Shown: positions 1-7,600 of the stretch, in pieces | Layout of the letters: the number at the start of each line of letters is the position of its first letter | Position numbering within the stretch: position 1 is the first letter of the stretch | Origin: an uncultured Collinsella sp. | Lineage (GTDB): Bacteria; Actinomycetota; Coriobacteriia; Coriobacteriales; Coriobacteriaceae | Direction of reading: 5' to 3' | Assembly: GCA_958439425.1 (NCBI GenBank) | Contig: CAUBVH010000033.1 | Coordinates: 1-10,419, forward strand | Length of the DNA stretch: 10,419 nt | Notes under the pieces: generated by a model | The model's input: the letters and a program-made list of their open reading frames with translations, nothing else | Told to the model about the DNA's origin: nothing | The model's database searches: none | Translations under genes and position numbers: made by a program

Positions 1-110
1 CCACGCTCGACGTGTGGAAGAACCTGGACAAGCTCATTAACGACTACCTCGACGGCGTGACGCTCGATACGCTCGTCGCCCCCAACGAGGGCTACGACTA
101 CGTCATCTAG
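1..110 (+). CDS. C-terminal end of an unrecognised protein (partial)
   Basis: An open frame enters from the left edge, with codons in phase from position 3, and stops at TAG 108-110. The 35 visible residues include the stretch LDKLINDYLDGVTLDTLV and end in GYDYVI. Third positions are almost all G or C, which matches the codon use of the clearly real genes here, so I take it as a true gene end. I do not recognise the family. The tail is soluble-looking, acidic, and shows no membrane segment or known motif. A hairpin terminator lies about 70 bases downstream, as expected for the last gene of a transcription unit. Confidence 0.6.
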   Translation, partial: TLDVWKNLDKLINDYLDGVTLDTLVAPNEGYDYVI

Positions 111-117
111 CTGCACC

Positions 118-180
118 TGCCATTTGGGGACGGGGTAGAAATGGTCGATTTTCTTGCCCTCTGAGGCTTGGCAAATGACA
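118..180. repeat. Short inverted-repeat element with GGGGACGG core
   Basis: The ends are imperfect inverted repeats: TGCCATTTG at 118-126 and CAAATGACA at 172-180, which match at eight of nine positions. Just inside the left end is TTGGGGACGG (124-133), the same ten bases found in both arms of the large palindrome at 1285-1373. The element lies between the stop of the upstream gene and its terminator and has no coding potential. It is probably a small non-autonomous or REP-like repeat. That assignment is inference from two copies. Confidence 0.45.
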
Positions 181-216
181 AGGCCGCCCATCGTTGCGAT
201 GGACGGCCTTCGTTTT
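180..216 (+). terminator. Rho-independent terminator, possibly bidirectional
   Basis: The arms 180-193 and 197-210 pair over 13 of 14 positions, with one C/A mismatch at 187/203. They enclose a three-base loop and are followed by CGTTTT. It should end the + strand gene that stops at 110. The minus-strand membrane gene ends at 248 and converges on the same hairpin, so the stem may serve both directions, although no run of T follows it on the minus strand. Confidence 0.75.
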
Positions 217-247
217 GGCATGTTGTGGCGGTCCGTATCCGGTCGCA

Positions 248-613
248 TTAGTTCCTGGCGATGCTGTCGAGAATGCTGCGCATAATGGATACCACGATGC
301 TGCCCATAAAGGCCGATCCAAAGCTGGCAATGGAGATACCCGCGCCCAGCAGATTGACCGACAGGTAGCTGGCCAGCTCGAGCATAAAGCTGTTGACTAC
401 GAGCTGAAAAATACCAAGTGTGATAATAGTGAGCGGCAGCGAGATGACCGTCAGGAACGGCTTGACGAGCGAGTCGACGATGTTGAGGAACAGCCCCACG
501 AAGGCAAAGCAGACCCAGGCGTCGGCCATGCCGAAGGGCTGAATGCCGGGGACGAGAAACGTTGCGATCGCGATGGCGATTGAGGTCAAAAGCCAGTTGA
601 GCAAAAAGCGCAT
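248..613 (-). CDS. Four-helix membrane protein, YvlD / phage holin 4 superfamily
   Basis: This encodes a 121-residue, very hydrophobic protein. Likely membrane helices lie near residues 3-21, 30-47, 53-78 and 92-114. The central pattern GLFLN (40-44), KP (51-52) and LPLTIITLG (59-67) is the recognisable signature of the small chromosomal family related to superfamily IV holins (YvlD in Bacillus). The start ATG at 613 has an AAGGA sequence about nine bases upstream on its strand. No endolysin, phage structural gene or integrase is nearby, so a role in lysis is unlikely. Family members sit in the cytoplasmic membrane and their exact function is not settled; some are linked to envelope-stress responses. 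It is a single-gene unit that converges on the terminator at 180-216. Confidence 0.85.
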   Translation of the reverse strand: MRFLLNWLLTSIAIAIATFLVPGIQPFGMADAWVCFAFVGLFLNIVDSLVKPFLTVISLPLTIITLGIFQLVVNSFMLELASYLSVNLLGAGISIASFGSAFMGSIVVSIMRSILDSIARN

Positions 614-800
614 GGCGGGAATCCTTTCTTGCGCATGGCGTGGTGAGGGGGCGTGAGGGGTACATACCTTTGCAACTCGGATAGATGCGCGGGCTCGGCC
701 CTGTTCGGCCGCCCATTGTCTCAGATATTCGTGGAGCTTGCGTGCGCATTCGGTTTCAAAACGGCGTTCGTCCTAGAAAATGTGCCGCTGGCAGAGAGTC
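614..800. other. Intergenic stretch with no supported gene
   Basis: Between the minus-strand membrane gene and the promoter of the yerC-like gene I find no convincing coding frame. The + strand frame 653-940 has no ribosome binding site, a Cys/Trp-rich product without a recognisable fold, and runs into the yerC-like start. The stretch must contain the minus-strand promoter, but I cannot place its -35 and -10 boxes. Two short direct repeats lie near the membrane gene start: GCGCATGGCG at 608 and 631, and GTGAGGGG at 643 and 653. Confidence 0.5.
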
Positions 801-822
801 TTGTCGCTTTAGTTTGGTGGTG

Positions 823-831
823 TGCTAAACT
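823..831 (+). promoter_or_regulatory. Candidate extended -10 promoter of the yerC-like gene
   Basis: TGC-TAAACT (823-831) fits an extended -10 element. A possible -35, TTGTCG at 801-806, is spaced 19 bases away, which is long. The extended TG would compensate for that. Initiation six or seven bases downstream would start the RNA at or just before the G run at 837, giving a leader of about 100 bases. Confidence 0.4.
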
Positions 832-836
832 GCTAC

Positions 837-889
837 GGGCAAAAGCCACAGGCGTTGCCCTATTGCATAGAACGGGCGAACGATGCCCG
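837..889 (+). promoter_or_regulatory. Structured 5' leader with competing hairpins
   Basis: The stem GGGCAA (837-842) pairs with TTGCCC (855-860), and GCC (845-847) pairs with GGC (851-853) inside it. A second stem pairs CGGGC (873-877) with GCCCG (885-889). The GCCC at 857-860 could instead pair with GGGC at 874-877, so two exclusive folds are possible. No T run follows, so transcription termination is not indicated. I do not recognise a known riboswitch class. Confidence 0.3.
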
Positions 890-936
890 ATGTCAGTATC
901 AACTTCGATGCCTTTTGGCGGGTTTGGCGGTGATCG

Positions 937-1236
937 ATGAATATCGAGAACATGTTTGACAAGCCTGATGTCAAGCAGCTGGTCCACGCATTTAGCCTTT
1001 TGGACGACGAGAAGGATATCCAAGCGTTTTTGACCGATATCTGCACGCCGCGCGAGATTTGCGATCTATCGCAGCGTTTGCAGGTCGCGCGTTACCTGGA
1101 CGAGGGCGAGCCCTATGTCGAGGTTCAGGCGCGTACCGGCGCTTCGTCCACCACGGTGAGCCGTGTGTCCAAGGCACTCAATGGCGAGTACGGTGGCTAC
1201 CGCAAGATCCTCATTAAGCTGGAGGATGGCGAGTAG
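937..1236 (+). CDS. yerC: YerC/YecD-family TrpR-like DNA-binding regulator
   Basis: This 99-residue protein matches the YerC/YecD family of TrpR-related proteins in length and layout. It has an all-helical N-terminal part with the family-typical FLTDICTPRE (31-40), then QRLQVARYLDEG. A helix-turn-helix at about residues 57-82 contains the turn RTGASSTTVSRV and ends at KALNGEYGGY. The family resembles the tryptophan repressor fold, but its ligand and targets are not well established, so tryptophan binding should not be assumed. An in-frame stop at 931-933 limits the start to ATG 937 or the later ATG at 952. I prefer 937 on length. The ribosome binding site is weak (GGCGG only), consistent with control by the structured leader. 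The intrinsic terminator at 1260-1287 makes it a one-gene unit. Confidence 0.88.
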   Translation: MNIENMFDKPDVKQLVHAFSLLDDEKDIQAFLTDICTPREICDLSQRLQVARYLDEGEPYVEVQARTGASSTTVSRVSKALNGEYGGYRKILIKLEDGE

Positions 1237-1259
1237 GCCGCGCAAAAAACGAATTGTGC

Positions 1260-1287
1260 AAAACCGCTCCTCCGGGGGCGGTTTTTT
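1260..1287 (+). terminator. Rho-independent terminator of the yerC-like gene
   Basis: AAAACCGC (1260-1267) pairs with GCGGTTTT (1278-1285). The stem extends by one G-U and two G-C pairs over a TCCG tetraloop at 1271-1274, and six T's lie at 1282-1287. It starts 24 bases after the stop codon. The last three T's are also the first bases of the perfect inverted repeat that follows. Confidence 0.92.
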
Positions 1288-1373
1288 GATCCCTTGGGGA
1301 CGGAGGAAAACGGATCACCGGGTTAGACTGACCCCCTCGATGATCCGTTTTCCTCCGTCCCCAAGGGATCAAA
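1285..1373. repeat. Perfect 33-bp inverted repeat, REP-like palindromic element
   Basis: The arms 1285-1317 and 1341-1373 are exact reverse complements over 33 bases and enclose a 23-base loop. The loop itself can fold through GGGT / ACCC. Each arm carries TTGGGGACGG (1294-1303, with its complement at 1355-1364), the same core found at 124-133. There is no open frame inside. Perfect arms suggest recent arrival or active maintenance. It lies between the terminator and the addB leader, so any transcript crossing it would form a very stable hairpin. Confidence 0.85.
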
Positions 1374-1410
1374 TCTGTTGGCGTGGGGCAAATCTGTCCG
1401 CTTGGGCGGG

Positions 1411-1434
1411 TAGGATGGATGCAATGATTATTGC
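1411..1434 (+). promoter_or_regulatory. Weak candidate promoter and small palindrome before addB
   Basis: TAGGAT (1411-1416) could be the -10 box of the addBA operon, but no good -35 is visible 16-18 bases upstream. Just beyond it, GCAAT (1421-1425) and ATTGC (1430-1434) form a perfect five-base palindrome around the expected start of transcription. It could be an operator or a short leader hairpin. The promoter must lie between the inverted repeat and the gene, so the region is tightly constrained even though the boxes are poor. Confidence 0.3.
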
Positions 1435-1455
1435 GAACAGTTTGAGTGGAGGACC

Positions 1456-4400
1456 ATGCCTGTTCGAATCTATACCACCAACGCCGGCGCGGATTTGAGC
1501 GATGCCGAGGCGGCGCTGCTCGCCGAACTGGTTGCCCGCCACGGGCGTGCCGTTTTGCTGGCGCCTACGTTTGCCGAGCTCGATCTGTGCCGTCATGATG
1601 CGGCGGAAGTTGGGGTTTCACTGGGTATCGATTACAAGACCCCTTCGTCGTGGCTCCGTTCGCTGTGGGAGCTTATGGGCGATGGCCGCAGCTTTGTGGA
1701 TAACCTTCAGCGCCAGATGCTGTTCTCGGACATGATCGACCGCCGCGACGACGCTGCTCTGCAGCCACTTTCGCGCAGCCAGGGCACGGTGCGCATGCTC
1801 GCGCGCATGGCCCGCGACGTGCTACCGGGTGTGGCGGGGACGACGGCCGAGCGATGCCGTGGCAACAATTGCCAGCCTGAGCCAAAAAGCGATGCCGAGG
1901 CTCGCGTGTTCGAGCTTTTGCGCGCCTACGCGGGCGGTTTGGATCGTCGAGATATGGTCGAGCCCTGCGAGGCGGCCGACATTATGGCCGGTGCCCTGGC
2001 CGATAACCTGCCGGCGTGCACCCGCGCCGTATGCGTGCGCGGTGTCACGTCGTTTACGCACGGCCTGCTCGAGCTGCTGTCTGCCGTGGCGAACAATGGG
2101 GGAGAGGTCGTCGTGCTGCTTGCCCGCGAGCAGGCGGCGATGCGCGAGGAGCTTGCCGCGGCATTTGATGCCCGCGGCGTGCTGTTTGAGGCCGCGCCGC
2201 TGGGGAAGGGTGCCGTCGCGCCCCAGACTGCCTCCAAGTCCGCCGCTCAGCCTACCTTTGTAGAGGTTGCCGGCCCTCACGCCCGTGCCCACGCCTATGT
2301 GGATGCAATCGATGGTCTGGTAAAAACGTGCGAGGACGCCGCGGTCGACGGCGGTGTCACGGCGTCCGCGGACCCCGTGCGCGTACTCGTGGTGTCTGCC
2401 CGGGCGCCCCAGCTGTTTGGTGAACTCGCTGCCCGTTTGGCGGCGCGTCATATTGCGGCCGAGACAACCGAGTTCACGGCGTTTTCCCAATCCATCGCGG
2501 GCAGGCAGTTCACGGCGCTCGCCAATCTGGTCGAGCGCATGAAGGCCGCCGACGAGGGCACCGCCTCTAAGACCGAGTGGTGGCCCGCTCCAGAGCTTAC
2601 CGACTGGATTTATAGCCCGCTTTCGGGTGCCGATGCTGCCAGCGCGCGCACCTTCGACAAGAACATGCGCCTGTCGCGCGGCAAGACCACCACGGCCGTC
2701 AAGAGCCTGCTGCAAAGCGTGCAGGGCCAGGTCAGGGGCACGCGCAAGGCCGCCAGTGATGAGAACTGGTTTAAGAACGTGCCGTGCGTGATCTCGGACG
2801 TGTTCCAGGCGCTGTGGCGCGACAAACCCGTGACGGCGCTCAAGGCCATGCTTGCCGTTGCCGAGGCACTGCCCGATCGCGCACTTGGCGGTCTCGACGG
2901 TCAGGCCCGTCGCCAGGCGGAGGTGGCCCTGCTGCGCCACGTCATCGACATCCTTATGAATGGCGCCCGTGCGCTCGACGTGTCGCAGGCCGCGACCGTG
3001 CCCGTGCTCGATGACATTCGCACCAAGGTGGACAAGCGTAGCGCCGCCTACGATTACGAGACCTACGAGGTTGACCGTGCGCCACGCGCCCAGGTTCGCT
3101 TTGCTTCGCTTGCCGATGCGGCGGCCCTGCGCCCCGGCAGCTACGATGCCGTGCTGTTTGCCGACGTCGACCTGGACAGTTATCCGCTCTCACATGAGGA
3201 GGGCCCGCTGGCAACGCTGACGGCAGAGTTAGATCGCAGCGGTGTGACGCTTGAGCCTGCGGCCTTGCTGCGCGCACGCTTTGGCCGCGCGATACAAGCG
3301 TCGCGTGGTCCGGTTGCGCTTGCCCGCGTGACGCACGATCGCCAGGCGCGCGAGTGCTACCCGGCTGCCGTGTGGACCGAGTTGCGGGCGCATGCCGAGG
3401 CCACTAACGATGCTAAGGCCGCTGACGCCGACAAGGCCGCTGACGACGCTAAGGCCGTTGGCGCCGACAAGGCGAAGTGCGTGGGCGAGGGCGATATCGT
3501 AAGGGACTTCGATCCCGCGGCAGGCGAAGGTCTTAGGCGCGAGCGCGTGACCTGCGAAGCTCCTCAGCATCTGAGCGATGAAGCCATTCCGTATCTGGTC
3601 CTGCGCCGTCGCGATGGCGAGGGCGAGGATGCGCCGCTGGTGCCGCGCCTGACGTCTGCCTCGCAGATCGAGGCCTATTCGACCTGCCCGCTATGCTGGT
3701 TCGTCTCGTACCGCGTGAAGCCCCAATCGATCGACGCTGGCTTTGGCAATATGGAGAAGGGCAACTTTGTCCACGACGTGCTGGAACACTTGCATGCCCG
3801 TCTGCCCCAGGAGGGCATGGAGCGCGTGACACCCATGAATCTGCCGCGCGCGCAGGAGCTGTTGCGCGAGGTCTTTGCCGAGACCCTGGCCGAGCATGCG
3901 GGCAAGCGCGGTACCGAAGGCCCGCTGGTGCCGCTCTCTTCAGTGGAGGAGCGCCAGGTGGCCGAGATCTTGCCGCAGCTGGAGGGCGTGCTTGCCTACG
4001 AGTCCGAGGCGCTCACCCCCTTTGCTCCGCGCTACCTGGAGTTTGCGTTCAACGAGCTCCAGGTCGAGTATGCCGGTTGGCCGCTCGGCGGGCGCATCGA
4101 CCGCGTGGATGTGGATGCCGAGAATCGCGCCGTGGTAATCGACTACAAGCATCGTTCGGGTGTCGAGGAGTTTAAGCTCGCCGACCCCACGGTGCGCGAC
4201 GAGGAATCGGGCGAGGCCCCCATCGACGACCCGCGCTGGCTGCCGCCCCATACCCAGACGCTTATCTATGCGCAGGCTATGCGCCGGGCGCTGGATCTGG
4301 ACACCCGCGCGGCGCTCTATTTTTCGACCAAGAGCGGCAAACCGGCGCTGCGAGGTGCCGCGAGTGCCGAGCTGCTCGAGGAAGAGCGCGGCGACGGCCG

Positions 4401-4608
4401 CATCCCAGGCCTTAAGAAGGGCTTTCCCGGCGAGGGCGGCAACATGGACTTTGATGCGCTGCTCGATCGCGTGGAGACCGGCATTGCCGAGCGTCTGCGC
4501 GAGCTCGAGGCAGGCGACGTTGCCGCCGTCGACCCGACGTCGGCTCAGGCCGCGCATGCGCGCTGCTCGTATAACCACGAAGGAACGTTTGTAAGGAGGG
4601 GCGTGTAG
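1456..4608 (+). CDS. addB: AddB/RexB subunit of the AddAB helicase-nuclease
   Basis: This 1050-residue protein is the usual size for AddB (1000-1200). Residues 1 to about 700 resemble the inactivated helicase half; the N-terminus holds VLLAPTFAELDLCRH and no GxxGxGK Walker A. A PD-(D/E)XK nuclease domain of the AddAB type follows at about 725-1050. It begins with the signature SASQIEAYSTCPLCWF, has the catalytic set D882 (in GRIDR), D896 and K898 (in IDYK), and the helical QxxxY motif Q934-Y938. AddB cuts the 5'-ended strand and takes part in Chi recognition in studied members. The iron-sulfur cysteine set looks broken: C744 and C1037 remain, but N1040 and V1046 occupy the places of the last two cysteines. 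Residues 652-675 are an 18-bp tandem repeat linker. GGAGGA at 1448-1453 supports ATG 1456. The stop is three bases before addA. Confidence 0.9.
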   Translation: MPVRIYTTNAGADLSDAEAALLAELVARHGRAVLLAPTFAELDLCRHDAAEVGVSLGIDYKTPSSWLRSLWELMGDGRSFVDNLQRQMLFSDMIDRRDDAALQPLSRSQGTVRMLARMARDVLPGVAGTTAERCRGNNCQPEPKSDAEARVFELLRAYAGGLDRRDMVEPCEAADIMAGALADNLPACTRAVCVRGVTSFTHGLLELLSAVANNGGEVVVLLAREQAAMREELAAAFDARGVLFEAAPLGKGAVAPQTASKSAAQPTFVEVAGPHARAHAYVDAIDGLVKTCEDAAVDGGVTASADPVRVLVVSARAPQLFGELAARLAARHIAAETTEFTAFSQSIAGRQFTALANLVERMKAADEGTASKTEWWPAPELTDWIYSPLSGADAASARTFDKNMRLSRGKTTTAVKSLLQSVQGQVRGTRKAASDENWFKNVPCVISDVFQALWRDKPVTALKAMLAVAEALPDRALGGLDGQARRQAEVALLRHVIDILMNGARALDVSQAATVPVLDDIRTKVDKRSAAYDYETYEVDRAPRAQVRFASLADAAALRPGSYDAVLFADVDLDSYPLSHEEGPLATLTAELDRSGVTLEPAALLRARFGRAIQASRGPVALARVTHDRQARECYPAAVWTELRAHAEATNDAKAADADKAADDAKAVGADKAKCVGEGDIVRDFDPAAGEGLRRERVTCEAPQHLSDEAIPYLVLRRRDGEGEDAPLVPRLTSASQIEAYSTCPLCWFVSYRVKPQSIDAGFGNMEKGNFVHDVLEHLHARLPQEGMERVTPMNLPRAQELLREVFAETLAEHAGKRGTEGPLVPLSSVEERQVAEILPQLEGVLAYESEALTPFAPRYLEFAFNELQVEYAGWPLGGRIDRVDVDAENRAVVIDYKHRSGVEEFKLADPTVRDEESGEAPIDDPRWLPPHTQTLIYAQAMRRALDLDTRAALYFSTKSGKPALRGAASAELLEEERGDGRIPGLKKGFPGEGGNMDFDALLDRVETGIAERLRELEAGDVAAVDPTSAQAAHARCSYNHEGTFVRRGV
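3409..3480 (+). repeat. 18-bp tandem repeat (four units) inside addB
   Basis: Four consecutive 18-base units start at 3409, 3427, 3445 and 3463. AAGGCCGCTGACG occurs exactly at 3415 and 3433, with diverged copies at 3451 and 3469. The units encode hexapeptides DAKAAD, ADKAAD, DAKAVG and ADKAKC (residues 652-675), giving a charged Ala/Asp/Lys linker between the helicase-like half and the nuclease half. Units 1+2 and 3+4 resemble each other most, so a 36-base duplication of a two-unit block is likely. Confidence 0.85.
4593..4599 (+). promoter_or_regulatory. Ribosome binding site of addA inside the end of addB
   Basis: AAGGAGG lies within the last codons of addB, 12 bases before the addA ATG at 4612. 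The addB stop (4606-4608) falls between the two. This layout implies translational coupling of the two subunits, which fits their need for one-to-one assembly. The in-frame GTG at 4603 cannot be the start because TAG follows it immediately. Confidence 0.8.
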
Positions 4609-4611
4609 ACC

Positions 4612-7600
4612 ATGGATCTTTCGACTTTGATGCCGCAACAACTGCAAGTCGTCAAAACGCTCGACCGCCCGCTGTTTGTCTCGGCAGGTGCCGGCTCGGG
4701 CAAGACCTTTACCCTCACGCGCCGCATCGTCTACGCGCTCTCGCCCGAATCCGGTCCGTTCGTTGAGCATCTGGACCAGGTGCTCGCCATTACCTTTACC
4801 AAAGATGCCGCGGCCGAGATCCGTGACCGTGTGCGCCGCGCGCTCATCGACGAGGGCATGGACGAGGAAGCCCTGACCGTCGACGATGCGTGGATCTCGA
4901 CCATTCACGGCATGTGCTCGCGTATCCTGCGCGCACATGCGTTGGAGCTGGGCATCGATCCCGAGTTCACGGTGCTCACCGATACCGACGAGCTTATGAA
5001 CCAGGCTGTTGAGCATGTGCTGGCCCGCGCGACGGCGCCCGATGCCGCGCCTGAGCTCGCCGCCTCGCTTAAGGCCCTCTACGCTTGGTATCCCATGGCG
5101 GGCGAGGGCGGGCCGTTTGGCGCCGGTACCACCATCAAAGGTCTGGTGCGCGACCTGCTGGAGCTATCGAGCCAGCTGCCGGGCGGCATGGACGATGTGT
5201 GCGTGGCGCGCGGCCAGGCTGACACCTCGGCGCTTGCCGACGCCTATCGCGCGGCGTTGGGTGCGAGCAAGGCCGCGACCGAAAAGGCACAGGTGGCACT
5301 CGACGCCATCGACGCGTTTGAGGCGAGCGGCAAAACCATGGAGGATGCGGCGCGACTCATGATGTCGTGCAGCATGCCTCGGGCGAGCAAGGCGTTTTCT
5401 AAGGAGCAGGTGGAGCTACTCAAGGCCGAGGCTGCCGATGCGTTTATCAATATCGTGCTGGCCTGCGGTGGTCCCGCGCTCGATGCGCTGGTGGGGCTTG
5501 CTCGTGCTGTGGAGGCGGAATACCGCGCGCTCAAGGCTGACCAGTCCGCGCTTGATAACAACGACCTGCTGCGCATGGCGTACGAGGCGCTGCGCGATTA
5601 TCCCGCCATCCGAGCGGCCTATGAAGGTCGCTTTAAGATGGTCATGATCGATGAGTTCCAGGATACCGACCAGATGCAGGTCGATTTGATCCGTTACCTG
5701 ACGGGCGCGGGGGAGCGCGCGCTGTGCACCGTAGGCGATGCGCAGCAGTCGATTTACCGCTTCCGTGGCGCCGAGGTCGAGGTCTTCCGCCGCCAGGAGC
5801 GCAAAGTGGGCTCCTCTGCTGCGCCCGAGACGGATGTCGCATCCGATGCCCCCGCCGGCGAGCTCGTCAAGCTTGTACGCAACTTCCGCAGCCACGACGA
5901 GGTGCTGCGCTATGTGGCGCGCGTCTTTGACGGCGACACCGGTGGTTTGATGCAGGGGTTCTTGGATCTTGAACCGAGCGACGAACGCGAGGACAAGCTC
6001 AAGGCGAAGGCATCGCGCCGCCAGGCGATCTTCGTTGCCGGTGGCAGTACGCAGGAGCGAACGCAGGCGAAAGCTCGTGCGATTGCGGAGCGATTCCAAG
6101 CACTCGTTAAAGCGGGCCAGCCCCAGGGCAGCATGGTCCTGCTGCTGGGCCGCATGACCAACGCCGATGTCTATGCGCAGGCCTTCCGCGACCAGGGGCT
6201 CGACTGCGTCATCGCGGGCGGCTCGGTCTTTGCCCAGGCTGCCGAGGTCCAAACGGTGCGTGCCCTGGTGTGCGCGCTTGCTAACCCGGCCGATACGGCG
6301 CAGGGTCTTATGCCGCTGCTGGCCTCGCCGATGTTTGCGCTCGGCGCTCAGGAGTTCCTGGCGCTGGCGACCAAGCTGGACGACCAGACGGGGGAGACCT
6401 CGCGCCGCAACATCGACGTGGGCATCATGAGCGATTGCGATGTGCCGGGGCTGCGGAATCTGCCGCTGCTGACGCGCGCCCGCGAGGTGCTGCGCTATGC
6501 GCTTCGTCGCGTGGGGCGCGATTCGTTCGCCGCCATCGCGCGCGATACTGTCAACGCCTCCGGCTGGTTTGTGCGTCTGGCGCAGCGTGGTCCCGAGGGC
6601 AAGGCCATCGCCGCCAACGTGCTCAAGGCGCTCGACGCCGTGGCCGAGGCGGAGGCTGAGCTCGGCAATTCTCCGCGCTCCATCGCGCTCGCCTTCGACC
6701 GCTTCTTGGCGGGCAAGGAGGCCCCGGGCGCGCTCAACGAGGAGGGCGACGGCGCGGTGCGCATCATGACGGTGCATGCGTCCAAGGGCCTGGAGTATCC
6801 GGTCGTTGCAGTTGCCGAGTGCTTTGGCGTGCGCAAGTCGTCCGGTGCGGCGCAGATGGGTCGCGTCGACGGCGGGGCGCAGGTCGTGGCGCTGCCGGCA
6901 CGCTTCGACGGCGTTAAACTCGCGGACGGTACGTTCGTGAAGGGCGATGACGTCAAAAAGCAGTTTGAGCATGCGTTTAAGGGCAAGGGCACGTCGCTAT
7001 GGTTGCCGCCGGAGCTCATGGAGGACGTCTGCGCGACGGGTTCTCCCGCCGAGGGATTCGTTCGCCTGCGCAACGACGACCTGCAGCTTTCGCTCGAGGA
7101 GCGGGCTCGGTTACTCTATGTCGCCATGACGCGTGCGCGAGAGCTGGTCATTCTGGCGATGGATGCCGGCGTGAGCCGCGGCAAGGTGTGCGCACCGACC
7201 TTCGATGCCGAGACCGATCTGACCTACGACGTGCTGCGACGCATTTTGCCGACGGATGCCCTGGACATGCCGCAGCTCGATGCCGACCGCCTGGTGTTCG
7301 ACAACTCCCAGCCGGGCGACTACGAGCTCATTTCGCTCGCGGACTTTTCCTTTGGCGAGCAGTCGTTTGAGGCCAATGCTTCTCTGGATGCCGAGGGCAG
7401 GCTTGTCCGCGGCGATGCCGATGCCGCCGATAATGCTGCGCACTCAACTGTGCCCGGTCCTGCCGACGCCGAGCCCGATGCGTTTGAGCTCGTGTATCCC
7501 CAGGCGGTGGGCGTGCGCATGGGCACCTGCCCGTATCCGGCGCGCGATTCGTACAGCTACTCGTCAATTGCCGCGGCGCTGCATGCCGAGTCCGAGGACC

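Noticed and set aside
248..613. A prophage signalled by the holin-like protein
   Set aside because: The family is widespread as a chromosomal membrane protein, and no integrase, lysin, capsid or attachment-site signal is present.
608..660. Short direct repeats GCGCATGGCG (608, 631) and GTGAGGGG (643, 653) upstream of the membrane gene
   Set aside because: Only two copies of each, short, and in low-complexity G-rich sequence. Chance is a fair explanation, though they might be binding sites.
653..940. 95-codon + strand frame before the yerC-like gene
   Set aside because: It has no ribosome binding site, its composition is unlike the neighbouring genes, and it runs through the likely promoter and leader of the yerC-like gene.
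1822..2940. 372-codon open frame on the minus strand inside addB
   Set aside because: Long antisense frames are expected in high-GC genes with strong third-position bias. The product has no recognisable fold and the + strand frame is a clear AddB.
5416..6972. 518-codon open frame on the minus strand inside addA
   Set aside because: It lies opposite core helicase motifs of AddA, is rich in His/Arg/Gln as typical of antisense shadows, and has no sign of its own conserved domain.
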